Of a DNA stretch of 64,000 nucleotides, positions 53,731 through 64,000 are shown piece after piece (within the stretch, counting starts at the first letter, position 1; every line of letters begins with the position of its first letter). Source of the stretch: Azonexaceae bacterium (GTDB lineage: Bacteria > Pseudomonadota > Gammaproteobacteria > Burkholderiales > Rhodocyclaceae); NCBI GenBank assembly GCA_009469675.1, contig SSSZ01000072.1, positions 33,753-97,752 on the forward strand, given 5' to 3'. The notes under the pieces were generated by a model. That model saw nothing but the letters and a program-made list of their open reading frames with translations. It was not told where the DNA came from and ran no database searches. The position numbers and the translations under genes are program-made.

Positions 53731-54411
53731 TCACAGCAGCCCGCGTTCGGCGAAGGAGAGCGGCGGGGCGTTGCCGGCCACGACGAAATGGTCGAGTACC
53801 TTGACGTCGACCAGGGCCAGGGCGTCCCGCAGGGCGTGGGTGAGGAGCTGGTCGGCGGCCGACGGTTCGGCGGTGCCGGAGGGGTGGTTATGGGCCAGGA
53901 TGACCGCCGCGGCGTTGGCGGCCAGGGCGGCCTTGACCACTTCCCGGGGGTAGACGCTGGTCTGGGTGAGGGTGCCGGCGAAGAGTTCCTGGGCGGCGAG
54001 CAGGCGGTTCTGGGCGTCGAGCCAGAGGGCCAGGAAGATTTCCTGGGGGCGGACCGCCAGGTTGAGCTGCAGCCACCGGCGTACCGCGGACGGCGAGGCC
54101 AGGGCGTCGCGGACGGCCATCTCCTGGGCCAGGGCGCGGCGGGCCAGTTCGAAGCTGGCTTTCAGCTGCGCCGCCTTGGCGATGCCGATGCCGGGAACGG
54201 TGGCGAGCTGGGCAACAGGGGCTTCGGCCAGGCGGGCAAGCTGGCCGTCGAAGCGCTTGAGAAGGTCGCGGGCGAGATCGACGGCGCTTTTGCCGCGGAC
54301 TCCGACCCGCAGGTAGATGGCCAGGAGTTCGGCATCGGAAAGGGCCTGGGGGCCGTGTTGCAGCAGCCGTTCGCGGGGCCGTTCGCCCTCGGGCCAGTCG
54401 GTGATCGCCAT
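53731..54411 (-). CDS. radC: DNA repair protein RadC (JAB/MPN domain)
   Basis: This 226-residue protein starts at ATG 54411. An N-terminal helix-hairpin-helix part ([20 protein letters not shown]) precedes the JAB/MPN+ domain with the metal-binding [15 protein letters not shown]. Annotated RadC proteins have uncertain roles and the original radC mutation lies in another gene. It is divergent from coaBC by 45 bases. Confidence 0.95.
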   Translation of the reverse strand: MAITDWPEGERPRERLLQHGPQALSDAELLAIYLRVGVRGKSAVDLARDLLKRFDGQLARLAEAPVAQLATVPGIGIAKAAQLKASFELARRALAQEMAVRDALASPSAVRRWLQLNLAVRPQEIFLALWLDAQNRLLAAQELFAGTLTQTSVYPREVVKAALAANAAAVILAHNHPSGTAEPSAADQLLTHALRDALALVDVKVLDHFVVAGNAPPLSFAERGLL

Positions 54412-54422
54412 GGGATTTCCAG

Positions 54423-54446
54423 TAGAATGATCCGAACGCAATTCTA
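54423..54446. promoter_or_regulatory. Back-to-back -10 elements between radC and coaBC
   Basis: TAGAAT at 54423-54428 points toward coaBC, and TAGAAT at 54446-54441 on the minus strand points toward radC. If both are used the promoters overlap, so the two genes' expression would interfere. The -35 regions fall within the start of each opposite gene's leader and are not obvious. Confidence 0.4.
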
Positions 54447-54456
54447 AGGCAAGACA

Positions 54457-55647
54457 ATGGAATTATCGGGAAAGCGCATCGTTCTCGGCGTCACCGGCGG
54501 CATCGCGGCCTACAAGGCGGCGGAGCTGGTGCGGCTGTTGGGCAAGGCGGGGGCCGAGGTGCAGGTGGCGATGACCGAGGCGGCCACCCACTTCGTCACG
54601 CCGGTGACCTACCAGGCGCTATCGGGGAAGCCGGTATTCACCGACCAGTGGGACGCCCGCATGCCCAACGCCATGGCCCACATCGACCTGTCCCGTGCGG
54701 CCGACTGCATCGTCGTCGCGCCGGCTTCGGCGGATTTCCTCGCCCGTGTCGCCCACGGCCTGGCCGACGACCTGCTGACCACCATGGTCCTGGCCCGGGA
54801 TTGCCCCCTGCTGGTGGCGCCGGCCATGAACCGCCAGATGTGGGAGAATCCGGCCACCCAAAGGAACGCCACCCGGTTGCGGGAGGACGGCGTCACCCTT
54901 CTTGGCCCGGCCTGCGGCGAGCAGGCCTGCGGCGAGACGGGGGCGGGGCGCATGCTCGAACCGGAGGAAATCCTCGAAGAGGTGATTGCCTTCTTCACCC
55001 CCAAGCTGCTCGCCGGCCGGCGGGTGCTGATGACCGCTGGGCCGACCTTCGAAACCATCGACGCGGTGCGCGGCATCACCAACCTCTCGTCGGGCCGGAT
55101 GGGTTACGCCCTGGCCCGGGCGGCGCGGCGCGCCGGGGCGGCGGTGACGCTGGTTTCCGGCCCGGTGGGGCTGCCGCTGCCCCAGGGGGTCGAGGGGGTC
55201 GCGGTGACCAGCGCCCGGGACATGCACGCGGCGGTGATGGCGCGGGCCGGCGCCGCCGACATCTTCATCGGCGTGGCCGCCGTCGCCGACTACCGCGTCG
55301 CCAATGCCGCCGGCCACAAGCTCAAGAAGGACACCGGCGGCGTGCCGCCCCTCGAACTGGTGGAAAATCCCGACATCCTGGCCGAAGTGGCGGCCCTGGC
55401 GAAGCCGCCGTTCTGCGTCGGCTTCGCGGCCGAAAGCCAGAATCTTGAGGAATACGCCCAGAAGAAGCGCCACAAGAAAAAGATTCCGCTCATCGCCGGC
55501 AATCTCATCCAGGAAGGCTTCGGCGGCGAAGACAACCGCCTCGTCCTCTTCGACGATGCCGGGGTCCACCCCCTGACCCCCGGTCCCAAGGCCGTGCTGG
55601 CCCGTCAATTGGTCGAACATATCGCCAAACTTACCGGAAGAAACTGA
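54457..55647 (+). CDS. coaBC: Bifunctional phosphopantothenoylcysteine synthetase/decarboxylase
   Basis: CoaBC makes 4-phosphopantetheine for coenzyme A. The 396-residue protein has the flavin decarboxylase half ([40 protein letters not shown], the [16 protein letters not shown] loop) and the synthetase half from about residue 185 ([47 protein letters not shown] end). Length is normal. The stop codon overlaps the dut start (TGATG). Confidence 0.97.
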   Translation: MELSGKRIVLGVTGGIAAYKAAELVRLLGKAGAEVQVAMTEAATHFVTPVTYQALSGKPVFTDQWDARMPNAMAHIDLSRAADCIVVAPASADFLARVAHGLADDLLTTMVLARDCPLLVAPAMNRQMWENPATQRNATRLREDGVTLLGPACGEQACGETGAGRMLEPEEILEEVIAFFTPKLLAGRRVLMTAGPTFETIDAVRGITNLSSGRMGYALARAARRAGAAVTLVSGPVGLPLPQGVEGVAVTSARDMHAAVMARAGAADIFIGVAAVADYRVANAAGHKLKKDTGGVPPLELVENPDILAEVAALAKPPFCVGFAAESQNLEEYAQKKRHKKKIPLIAGNLIQEGFGGEDNRLVLFDDAGVHPLTPGPKAVLARQLVEHIAKLTGRN

Positions 55648-56096
55648 TGCACCGTATCGACGTCAAGCTCCTCGACCCCCGCTTGCAGGAATCCCCGCCC
55701 CACTACGCCACCCCCGGCTCCGCCGGCCTCGACCTGCGGGCCTGCCTGGAGGGGCCGGTTCATCTGCCCCCCGGCGGCACCATCCTGGTCCCCACCGGCA
55801 TGGCCATCCACCTCGCCGACCCCGGCTTGGCCGCCATGATCCTGCCCCGTTCGGGGCTCGGCCACAAACACGGCATCGTCCTCGGCAACCTGGTCGGGCT
55901 GATCGATTCCGACTACCAGGGGGAACTCATGGTGTCGGTCTGGAACCGCGGCCGGGAGAGCTTCACCCTCAACCCCCTCGACCGCATCGCCCAACTCGTC
56001 GTGGTGCCGGTGCTGCAGGTCGGCTTCAACGTCGTCGACGAGTTCGACGCCAGCCAGCGCGGCGAGGGCGGCTTCGGCAGCACCGGGCATTCATGA
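55647..56096 (+). CDS. dut: Deoxyuridine 5'-triphosphate nucleotidohydrolase
   Basis: dUTPase prevents uracil incorporation and supplies dUMP. The 149-residue trimeric form shows all five motifs: [49 protein letters not shown] and C-terminal [12 protein letters not shown]. coaBC-dut coupling is common in proteobacteria. The final ATGA overlaps the following cytochrome gene. Confidence 0.97.
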   Translation: MHRIDVKLLDPRLQESPPHYATPGSAGLDLRACLEGPVHLPPGGTILVPTGMAIHLADPGLAAMILPRSGLGHKHGIVLGNLVGLIDSDYQGELMVSVWNRGRESFTLNPLDRIAQLVVVPVLQVGFNVVDEFDASQRGEGGFGSTGHS

Positions 56097-56686
56097 AGCC
56101 CTGGGGACTCGGCCTGCTGCTGGCGGCGGGCGTCGCCGGCGCGGCCGACGATCCCGACTACGTCCGCGGCGAGGAAATCGTCATGGCTCGGTGCTTTCTC
56201 TGTCACGGGGCCACCGGCGACAGTTCCAGCCCGCTTTACCCCAAGATCGCCGGCCAGCACCCGGAGTACCTGCGCAAGCAGTTGCGCAACTTCAAACGCG
56301 GCGAGCGCGAAGGGGCCGACATGCGCAAGGTCATGGCCGACCTCGATGAACCCGATCTCAAGGCCCTGGCCGTCTACTACAGCCGGCAGCCGCCGACCCG
56401 GGGCAATTCGTCCTATCCCGAAATGCGGGCGGCGGGGGAGGCGATTTTCCGCAACGGCAACCCCGCCACCGGCTTGAAGCCCTGCAAGGAGTGCCACGGC
56501 GATGACGCCGGCGGCACCGACAAGACGCCCCGCCTGGCCGGCCAGCACGCCCTCTACATCGAAACCCAGCTCAGCCTGTTCGAAGAACGTAAGCGCACCA
56601 ACGACAACGAAAAGATGCACGACGTCGCCAAGCGCCTGTCCATCGACGAAATGCGCGCTGTCGCCGAATTCCTCCGGGGTTTATGA
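56093..56686 (+). CDS. Di-haem c-type cytochrome (c4-like)
   Basis: This 197-residue secreted cytochrome has two CxxCH haem sites, CFLCHG and CKECHG, each in a half of about 90 residues that share the pattern [14 protein letters not shown] and [14 protein letters not shown]. The N-terminus [20 protein letters not shown] is a signal peptide. C4-type cytochromes carry electrons from the bc1 complex to terminal oxidases. It starts by 4-base overlap with dut. A second, related gene follows. Confidence 0.93.
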   Translation: MKPWGLGLLLAAGVAGAADDPDYVRGEEIVMARCFLCHGATGDSSSPLYPKIAGQHPEYLRKQLRNFKRGEREGADMRKVMADLDEPDLKALAVYYSRQPPTRGNSSYPEMRAAGEAIFRNGNPATGLKPCKECHGDDAGGTDKTPRLAGQHALYIETQLSLFEERKRTNDNEKMHDVAKRLSIDEMRAVAEFLRGL

Positions 56687-56773
56687 TGGCGCACATGGTG
56701 CCGCTGCAGTGCCCCTGGCGCCGGGTGAAAGTCGGCCCGGCAACCGATCGTGATGCGACAACCCGGAGTTAAC

Positions 56774-57394
56774 TTGGCCCCTCGCAACCCCTGGTCCCGG
56801 CTGCTGCTCGGCGGCTTCTTCGCCTGCACCCTACCGGCCGCGGCCGCCGATGGAATCCCCGATCTCAAGCGTGCCGAGGCCATCGTTTCCGCCCGCTGCG
56901 TGCACTGCCACGGCCTGAACGGCGAAGCGGCGAGCGCCGTGTTTCCCCGATTGGCCGGGCAGCATGCCGAATACCTCGGCAAACAGCTTGCCGAGTTCAA
57001 GAACGGCCGGCGCCGCAGCGACATCATGAAGCCCCAGGCCGAGGGCCTCGACGAGGACGACATGAAGGCCCTCGGGGCCTACTTCGAAAGAAAGAGGACC
57101 ACCGCCAAAACGTCCGGCGACCCGGAACTGCTCGCCGTCGGGCGGTATATCTACAACCAGGGCAATCGCTTTTCCGGCCTGCCCGGCTGCCTCACCTGTC
57201 ACGGCGCAAAGGCCCACGGCACAGCCCAACTGCCCCGCCTGGCCGGCCAGCATCCGCGCTACATCGAAGACCAGCTGCGGCAGTTCAACAAGCGCGAGCG
57301 GACCAACGACAACGCCATCATGCACGCCGTAGCCTCCAAGCTGAGCGAACTCGAAGCCCATGCCGTGGCGGAATATGTGGCCAGCCTGGAATGA
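56774..57394 (+). CDS. Second di-haem c-type cytochrome (c4-like)
   Basis: The 206-residue product is read from TTG 56774, which has a GGAG ribosome site 5 bases upstream and gives a good signal peptide (WSRLLLGGFFACTLPAAAAD). ATG at 56753 or GTG at 56750 are alternatives. Haem sites are CVHCHG and CLTCHG. The repeated RLAGQHAEYLGKQL/RLAGQHPRYIEDQL shows it is a paralogue of the preceding cytochrome, probably by tandem duplication, with clear divergence. A stem-loop follows. Confidence 0.92.
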   Translation: MAPRNPWSRLLLGGFFACTLPAAAADGIPDLKRAEAIVSARCVHCHGLNGEAASAVFPRLAGQHAEYLGKQLAEFKNGRRRSDIMKPQAEGLDEDDMKALGAYFERKRTTAKTSGDPELLAVGRYIYNQGNRFSGLPGCLTCHGAKAHGTAQLPRLAGQHPRYIEDQLRQFNKRERTNDNAIMHAVASKLSELEAHAVAEYVASLE

Positions 57395-57396
57395 TC

Positions 57397-57435
57397 CGCG
57401 GGCGCCGGCGGCTCGCCGAAACGGCCCGCGCTTTT
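57397..57435 (+). terminator. Putative terminator after the cytochrome pair
   Basis: CGCGGGC and GCCCGCG pair around an inner GGCG/CGCC stem, followed by CTTTTC. The T-run is short, so this is a probable but not perfect intrinsic terminator. It directly follows the second cytochrome's stop codon. Confidence 0.5.
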
Positions 57436-57555
57436 CAGGCGCCCCCGAATTGGGCAGACTGAGGACCGTGGCGCCCGGCGGAATCCGCTCGCCGGGCGGC
57501 GGTGAGGGCGGGGGCGGCATTGACCCCTCGCCGTGGGAGTGATAAAAATCAGTTA

Positions 57556-57567
57556 TTACTAAAGTAA
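57556..57567. promoter_or_regulatory. 12-bp palindrome upstream of the binding lipoprotein gene
   Basis: TTACTAAAGTAA (arms TTACT/AGTAA) lies in an AT-rich patch 18 bases before the gene start. It could be an operator for control of the binding-protein/kinase pair. No regulator is identified. Confidence 0.35.
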
Positions 57568-57584
57568 GAATCAAGGGGAGCGGC

Positions 57585-58697
57585 ATGAGAAAGCGTACGG
57601 TCCTTGTTCTGTCCCTCGTCGGCCTGGCCTTGGGGTTGGCCGGCTGCGGCCCCGTCGAACCGATCCGCATCGGACTCGTGGCCGGGCTCTCCGACCGCGG
57701 TTCGGACTTTGGCGAGAGCGTGAGGAACGGCGTCATCCTCGCCATCGAACAGCAGAATCAGGCCGGCGGCATCGACGGGCGGAAAATCGAACTCGTCGTC
57801 CGCGACGACGGCCAGGATAAGGAAATGGCCGCCAAGGCCGCGCAGGAGCTGATCGCCCTGCGCCCGGATGTCGTCATCGGCCCGGTGACCAGTTCCATGG
57901 CCGCCGTCGTGGTGCCGCTGATGAACCAGGCCGGCCAGGTCATCATCAGCCCCACCGTGGCGTCCACCGATTTCTACGGCAAGGACGACACCTTCTTCCG
58001 CGTCAACCGCACCAGCCGCGAAGCCGCCCAGGACCACGCCGGCGTCCTGTTCGGCCGGGGGGCGCGGCGGGTCGCCTTGATCTACGACGGGTCCAACGCC
58101 GCCTATTCGACCACCTGGGTCAAGGAATTCACCGCCCGCTTCGAGCAGCTCGGCGGCGCCATCAGCGGCACCGCCCGTTTCGAGTCGGCGGCCTCCCCCA
58201 GCTTTGCCGAAGTGGTCAAGGCCGGGCTGGCGGGCCGGCCCGATGCCCTGCTCTTCGTCGCCAGTTCCCTGGATACGGCGCGGCTTTGCCAGCAGGCCCG
58301 GCGGCAGGCGCCGCAGGTGGCGCTCAGTTCGACCGAATGGGCGGCCTCCGGCGAACTGCTGACCGAAATGGGGGGCGATGCGGTTGAGGGCCTGCTCATC
58401 GCCCACGCCTACGACCGCGAAGATTCCGGCGTACCCTTCCAGACCTTCAAAAGCGCCTTCAAGACTCGCTTTCAGCGCGATTTCGGTTCCTTCTCGCTCC
58501 TCGCCTACGATACCGCCCAGGTGGTCATCGAAGCCCTGAAGAAGCGGCGCAAGGACGAAGACATCAAGACGGCGCTCCTCAAGTACGGCCCCTACCGGGG
58601 CGTGCAGCAGGCGATCCAGTTCGACGCCAACGGCGATGCGGCGCGCCGGGTGTTCTTTACCGAAATCCGCGGCGGCCGCTTTGTCCAGGTCAAATGA
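57585..58697 (+). CDS. Periplasmic-binding lipoprotein (LivK-like fold)
   Basis: This 370-residue lipoprotein (signal MRKRTVLVLSLVGLALGLAG, lipid Cys21) has the Peripla_BP_6 fold: IRIGLVAGLSDRGSDFGESV, NGVILAIEQQNQAGGIDGRK, DVVIGPVTSSMAAVVVPLMN. Members bind branched amino acids, amides or aromatic acids for ABC uptake. Here there is no ABC permease; the next gene, 15 bases on, is a histidine kinase. It is thus probably a ligand-sensing accessory for the kinase. The AAGGGGAG ribosome site supports the start. Confidence 0.93.
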   Translation: MRKRTVLVLSLVGLALGLAGCGPVEPIRIGLVAGLSDRGSDFGESVRNGVILAIEQQNQAGGIDGRKIELVVRDDGQDKEMAAKAAQELIALRPDVVIGPVTSSMAAVVVPLMNQAGQVIISPTVASTDFYGKDDTFFRVNRTSREAAQDHAGVLFGRGARRVALIYDGSNAAYSTTWVKEFTARFEQLGGAISGTARFESAASPSFAEVVKAGLAGRPDALLFVASSLDTARLCQQARRQAPQVALSSTEWAASGELLTEMGGDAVEGLLIAHAYDREDSGVPFQTFKSAFKTRFQRDFGSFSLLAYDTAQVVIEALKKRRKDEDIKTALLKYGPYRGVQQAIQFDANGDAARRVFFTEIRGGRFVQVK

Positions 58698-58712
58698 CCC
58701 GGGCCGAGTCCT

Positions 58713-61373
<2,661 letters not shown>

Positions 61374-61471
61374 ACGGCCTGAAGGCGGCGGATTTTTTCC
61401 TCGGGCGCGAAATGTTTTGGTCTTTTGCGGTCTACGTTTTTCCAGCCAAACCCAACAACCAAGGAGCCGCC

Positions 61472-61963
61472 ATGAAATTCCCGCAAATTGCCCTTTCCCT
61501 CCTGGCCGCCGCTGTCTTTGCGTTTTCTCCCGGGGCCGGCGCCCAGTCGCCCACCCCCTACGGCCCGCCGCTCACCCTGGAACAGGCCAAGAAAGCCATG
61601 GCCGCCGCCGAAGCTGAAGCCAGGAAGAACAACTGGAACGTGGTCATCGCCGTCGTCGATTCCGGCGGCCATCTGGTCATGCTCCAGCGCCTGGAAAACA
61701 CCCAGTACGGATCGATCAAGGTGGCCCGGGAAAAAGCCGAGGGCGCCGTCGCCTTTCGGCGCCCGACCAAGGTCTTCCAGGACTTGATTGCCCAGGGCGG
61801 CGTCCATCTGCGCCTTCTCAACATCACCGGCGACGCCGGCGTCTTCGAAGGCGGTGTCCCCGTCATCGTCGACGGCAAGATCGTCGGCGGGGTGGGGGTT
61901 TCCGGCGTCGCCTCCAACCAGGACGCGCAGGTCGCCCAGGCCGGGGCCGACGCCGTCAAATAG
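61472..61963 (+). CDS. GlcG/HbpS-like secreted protein
   Basis: The 163-residue exported protein starts at ATG 61472 after an AAGGAG site and has the signal MKFPQIALSLLAAAVFAFSP. The mature part is the GlcG/HbpS (DUF336) fold: LEQAKKAMAAAEAEARKNNW, VVIAVVDSGGHLVMLQRLEN, VPVIVDGKIVGGVGVSG. Some relatives bind haem or modulate sensor kinases in the periplasm, which fits its place directly after a hybrid kinase, but this link is inference. Confidence 0.9.
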   Translation: MKFPQIALSLLAAAVFAFSPGAGAQSPTPYGPPLTLEQAKKAMAAAEAEARKNNWNVVIAVVDSGGHLVMLQRLENTQYGSIKVAREKAEGAVAFRRPTKVFQDLIAQGGVHLRLLNITGDAGVFEGGVPVIVDGKIVGGVGVSGVASNQDAQVAQAGADAVK

Positions 61964-61987
61964 ACGCTGCCGGCTGCCCCGGCGGGT

Positions 61988-62449
61988 TCATTTCGCCGCC
62001 AGCAGGTCGGGCGACAGGGAACAGCGCAGGATGGTCTGGGTTTCCCCCGTCCGCACCCGCTTGGAAAACCACCACAAACCGCCCTTCTTGATCGTCCAGT
62101 CGGCCTCTTCGCCGGCCAGGAGGAGGGCGGCGGTGCGCCCGAGGGCAGGCTGGTGCCCGACCACCAGGACAGCACCGCTGGCCCGGGGCCATTCCGTTGC
62201 CGCGACGAGGTTGGATACCGAAGCCTCCGGCCCCAGGCCGCGGACGGTGGCGAACGGCAGGCCGAGGGCGGCGGCGGTCTGCTGGCAGCGCACGGCGGGG
62301 CTGACCAGGACGCGCAGTTTCTTCGGCTGTCGCGCCAGAATCCACGCCGCCATCGCCTGGGCCTGCCGCTCTCCCCGGGTGGTCAGGCGGCGCTGCAGGT
62401 CGATCGGGCCGTCTTCGGCTTCGGCGTGGCGCCAGAGTAGTAAATCCAT
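61988..62449 (-). CDS. sixA: SixA-type phosphohistidine phosphatase
   Basis: This 153-residue histidine phosphatase has the catalytic RHAEAED after MDLLLW and a second histidine in VVGHQPALGR. SixA-type enzymes remove phosphate from histidine-containing phosphotransfer proteins. ATG 62449 has an AAGGAG ribosome site. It lies convergent to the HbpS-like gene and near a hybrid kinase, so a role in that relay is conceivable. It is shorter than ORF-based starts upstream would suggest; the conserved motif sits right at the chosen start. Confidence 0.9.
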   Translation of the reverse strand: MDLLLWRHAEAEDGPIDLQRRLTTRGERQAQAMAAWILARQPKKLRVLVSPAVRCQQTAAALGLPFATVRGLGPEASVSNLVAATEWPRASGAVLVVGHQPALGRTAALLLAGEEADWTIKKGGLWWFSKRVRTGETQTILRCSLSPDLLAAK

Positions 62450-62684
62450 GGGTTCTCCTTTTTTGCGAAGGGACATCATGCCAGCCCTTCGTGTCCGTGG
62501 AATTACGGCTGGGTTTCAATGCCATCCAGCCGGAATCTGTTGCCCGATCCTCTCAATACGCCGCGTTGCGCTTGACGTTGGCGAAGGAATCGGCGGCGAT
62601 GGATCGAAGCATTCACCCGTCCAGAGCCTATTCCCTGGTAGTCATTTCGCTGCCCGTAGACATGGCCCTACCGGCAGCATTATC
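62450..62684. other. Gene-free gap between sixA and the ISL3 remnant
   Basis: This gap of about 235 bases has mixed composition. No open frame, terminator or promoter match stands out; it probably includes the flank of the insertion. Confidence 0.4.
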
Positions 62685-62708
62685 GGGCTGTTCACGACTT
62701 TCCTACGG
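62685..62708. repeat. Possible end of an ISL3-type insertion sequence
   Basis: GGGCTGTTCACGACTTTCC lies over the transposase pseudogene stop codon and resembles ISL3-family inverted repeats in position and general sequence. The matching left end is not in the window because the upstream part of the element is replaced. Confidence 0.35.
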
Positions 62709-63740
62709 TAGGCAATGGTGCTGGCGCTGATCTGATTGGGATGGGGTTGTAGAGGAATGACGGCATGTCCTGGGTGTTGAGCTGGAAGATCTTGAGCTTG
62801 AGGTATTCCATGTCGCGGAAGCCACGCGCCCGTCGGCGCAGCAGGGCGATAGAGACGTTGCCGGCTTCGAGCCGCGAAGTGGTGATCGGATGATCGGCGT
62901 AGGCGCAGATGCCGGTGCGATGCCCCTGCAAGGTCTTCACGAACTTGGAAAGGCCGGCAATCCCTGCTTCCCTGGCCAGGCCACACCAGTCGTTGAGGCG
63001 AGCCGCCATGGCGGCGGGCGTCGAGTTGGGCTGCCAGACGCGCTGCAACTGTTCCTTGAGGGCGTACAGAGCCGACAGGGGTTGGTTCTGGGCCAAGAGC
63101 TGATCGAGCCGCTCCCGGTCGGTCTCTTTGAGCGTGGCGCGGTTGGACAACAGCAGCCACAGACTGCCCTTGATGGTCTGCTGGCCGGTCAGGTCGCCCA
63201 AGGTCGTGGCCGCCTTGAACTCGGCGCGGCGGCAGTCACGGATGACCTTGCTGAACATCTGCATCACATGGAAGCGGTCGAAGACGATGGCGGCCTGCGG
63301 CAGCGACGCCTGCACGGCGGCGATGTAGTCAGCCCCATGTCGAGGGCCACGGCCTCGATGCCGGCGGCGCAGTCCGGGGAGAGCGCGTCGAGGAATTCCG
63401 CCAGCACGGCCGACTCGCGGCCTTCCTTGACCTACAGGATGCGGCCGTAGTGAGCGCCAGGCGAGAGGTCGTAGGCCAGGGTGAAATAACTCTGGCCCTT
63501 GGCGCGGGCGACCTCATCGACCCCGAGGTAACGAATTCCGGCCAGGGTTCGCGGCGGTGGAATCGGCATCGTCTCGGCCAGATGCGCGCACTCGATGGCC
63601 TTCACCGAATCCCAGGACAGACCGGTATGACGCGCCACCGCCGACAGCGGCATGTGCCGGGCCATGCCGGCGATCAGGCGGGCGTAGCGCGTCGTCACGC
63701 GTGCCCTGGGGCAGACGAAGGGCAACCGCTCCACGCGCAC
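62692..63740 (-). pseudogene. ISL3-family transposase, disrupted
   Basis: The remnant holds the C-terminal two thirds of an ISL3 transposase: RVERLPFVCPRARVTTRYAR, HTGLSWDSVKAIE, RYLGVDEVARAKGQSYFTLA, AAIVFDRFHVMQMFSKVIRD and LEAGNVSIALLRRRARGFRD. There is an in-frame TAG at 63432-63434, where a Trp codon is expected (LWVKEGRES), and a one-base deletion in the CCCC run at 63333-63336 after VALDMG. The N-terminal zinc-finger part is missing and the sequence is joined to a different transposase at about 63741. The element is inactive. Confidence 0.85.
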
Positions 63741-63961
63741 GTGACCGGCCCAACGCGGGTGTAGAGCGTGCGCGGGCGATAGCCGTTGCGATGGCCGGCC
63801 CGCTCCTCTGTCCGCTCGTGCCGCTCCGCTCCCAGTGTCTCCGCCACCTGCGCCTCCAGTATCTGGTTCAACACCGCCTCCACCAGCTTCGCCAGCCCGT
63901 CCTGCCCGCTCAACAGCCCTGGCAACAAATCCCGACCTACGCTAATCTCATAACCAGCCAT
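63741..63961 (-). pseudogene. N-terminal fragment of an IS256-family transposase
   Basis: The frame starts at ATG 63961 with a GGGGAA ribosome site and encodes EISVGRDLLPGLLSGQDGLA, LVEAVLNQILEAQVAETLGA and RNGYRPRTLYTRVGPVT, the characteristic start of the IS256 (Transposase_mut) family. Similarity stops at the join to the ISL3 remnant, after which the reading frame continues as nonsense (CAWSGCPSS) to 63695. Only about 70 residues of the roughly 400-residue enzyme remain. Confidence 0.85.
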
Positions 63962-64000
63962 CGCTTCCCCTGCCTTTCTTCGGTTGATCAACGTCTCGAC

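Overview
The window looks like a chromosome segment of a high-GC betaproteobacterium, probably Rhodocyclaceae or a close relative. This is inferred from gene content (a TRAP transporter of the oxo-acid/mannitol type, DUF2478 and DUF3108 proteins, paired c4-type cytochromes, rpmB-rpmG next to radC and coaBC) and strong GC codon bias; no 16S or marker-gene search was possible. Most of the window is housekeeping DNA. It is interrupted by one large accessory block (about 1.8-27.3 kb) and by degraded insertion sequences at the right edge.

Layout. 0.1-1.8 kb: purM and a short RlpA-like protein. 1.8-2.3 kb: a non-coding leader with a perfect 60-bp tandem duplication. 2.3-25.1 kb: a 17-gene plus-strand operon for an extracellular contractile injection system (eCIS, of the PVC/Afp/MAC type). 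It encodes a DUF4255 cap/terminator, an unknown protein, one sheath, two tube proteins, a DUF5908 small protein, a LysM tube-baseplate adaptor, a VgrG-like spike, a PAAR tip, a gp25-like protein, a J-like protein and a Pvc12-like protein. These are followed by a large unknown protein in the slot where PVC clusters carry the fibre gene, a tape-measure protein, an AAA+ ATPase, a 1051-residue DUF4157 effector with a distinct C-terminal domain, and a small YbjN-like partner. 25.3-27.3 kb: a lower-GC minus-strand pair resembling RloA/RloB (AAA ATPase plus TOPRIM-like protein), a likely anti-phage module.

27.5-31.9 kb: RND efflux adaptor and pump. 32.0-33.1 kb: response regulator with an unrecognised C-terminal part. 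33.1-36.2 kb: miaA, a DUF2478 protein, a zinc-ribbon membrane protein and a Ser/Thr kinase. 36.3-40.0 kb: TRAP transporter dctPQM, whose large permease carries a long low-complexity insert. 40.6-48.0 kb: mutL, then a tightly packed operon of dedA, a lipoprotein, purN, a DUF3108 protein, an rRNA cytosine methyltransferase and an MscS channel. 48.1-48.9 kb: two pairs of very small genes with their own hairpins. 49.2-53.0 kb: two-component system, fatty-acid desaturase, dsbB. 53.2-57.4 kb: rpmG, rpmB, radC, coaBC, dut and two di-haem cytochromes. 57.6-62.4 kb: a periplasmic-binding lipoprotein paired with a hybrid histidine kinase, a GlcG/HbpS-like secreted protein, and sixA. 62.7-64.0 kb: an ISL3 transposase pseudogene fused to the start of an IS256-type transposase.

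The two most interesting items are the eCIS with its effector/partner pair, and a roughly 100-bp interspersed repeat with terminal inverted repeats. The repeat occurs three times, each time starting directly at the stop codon of the upstream gene.
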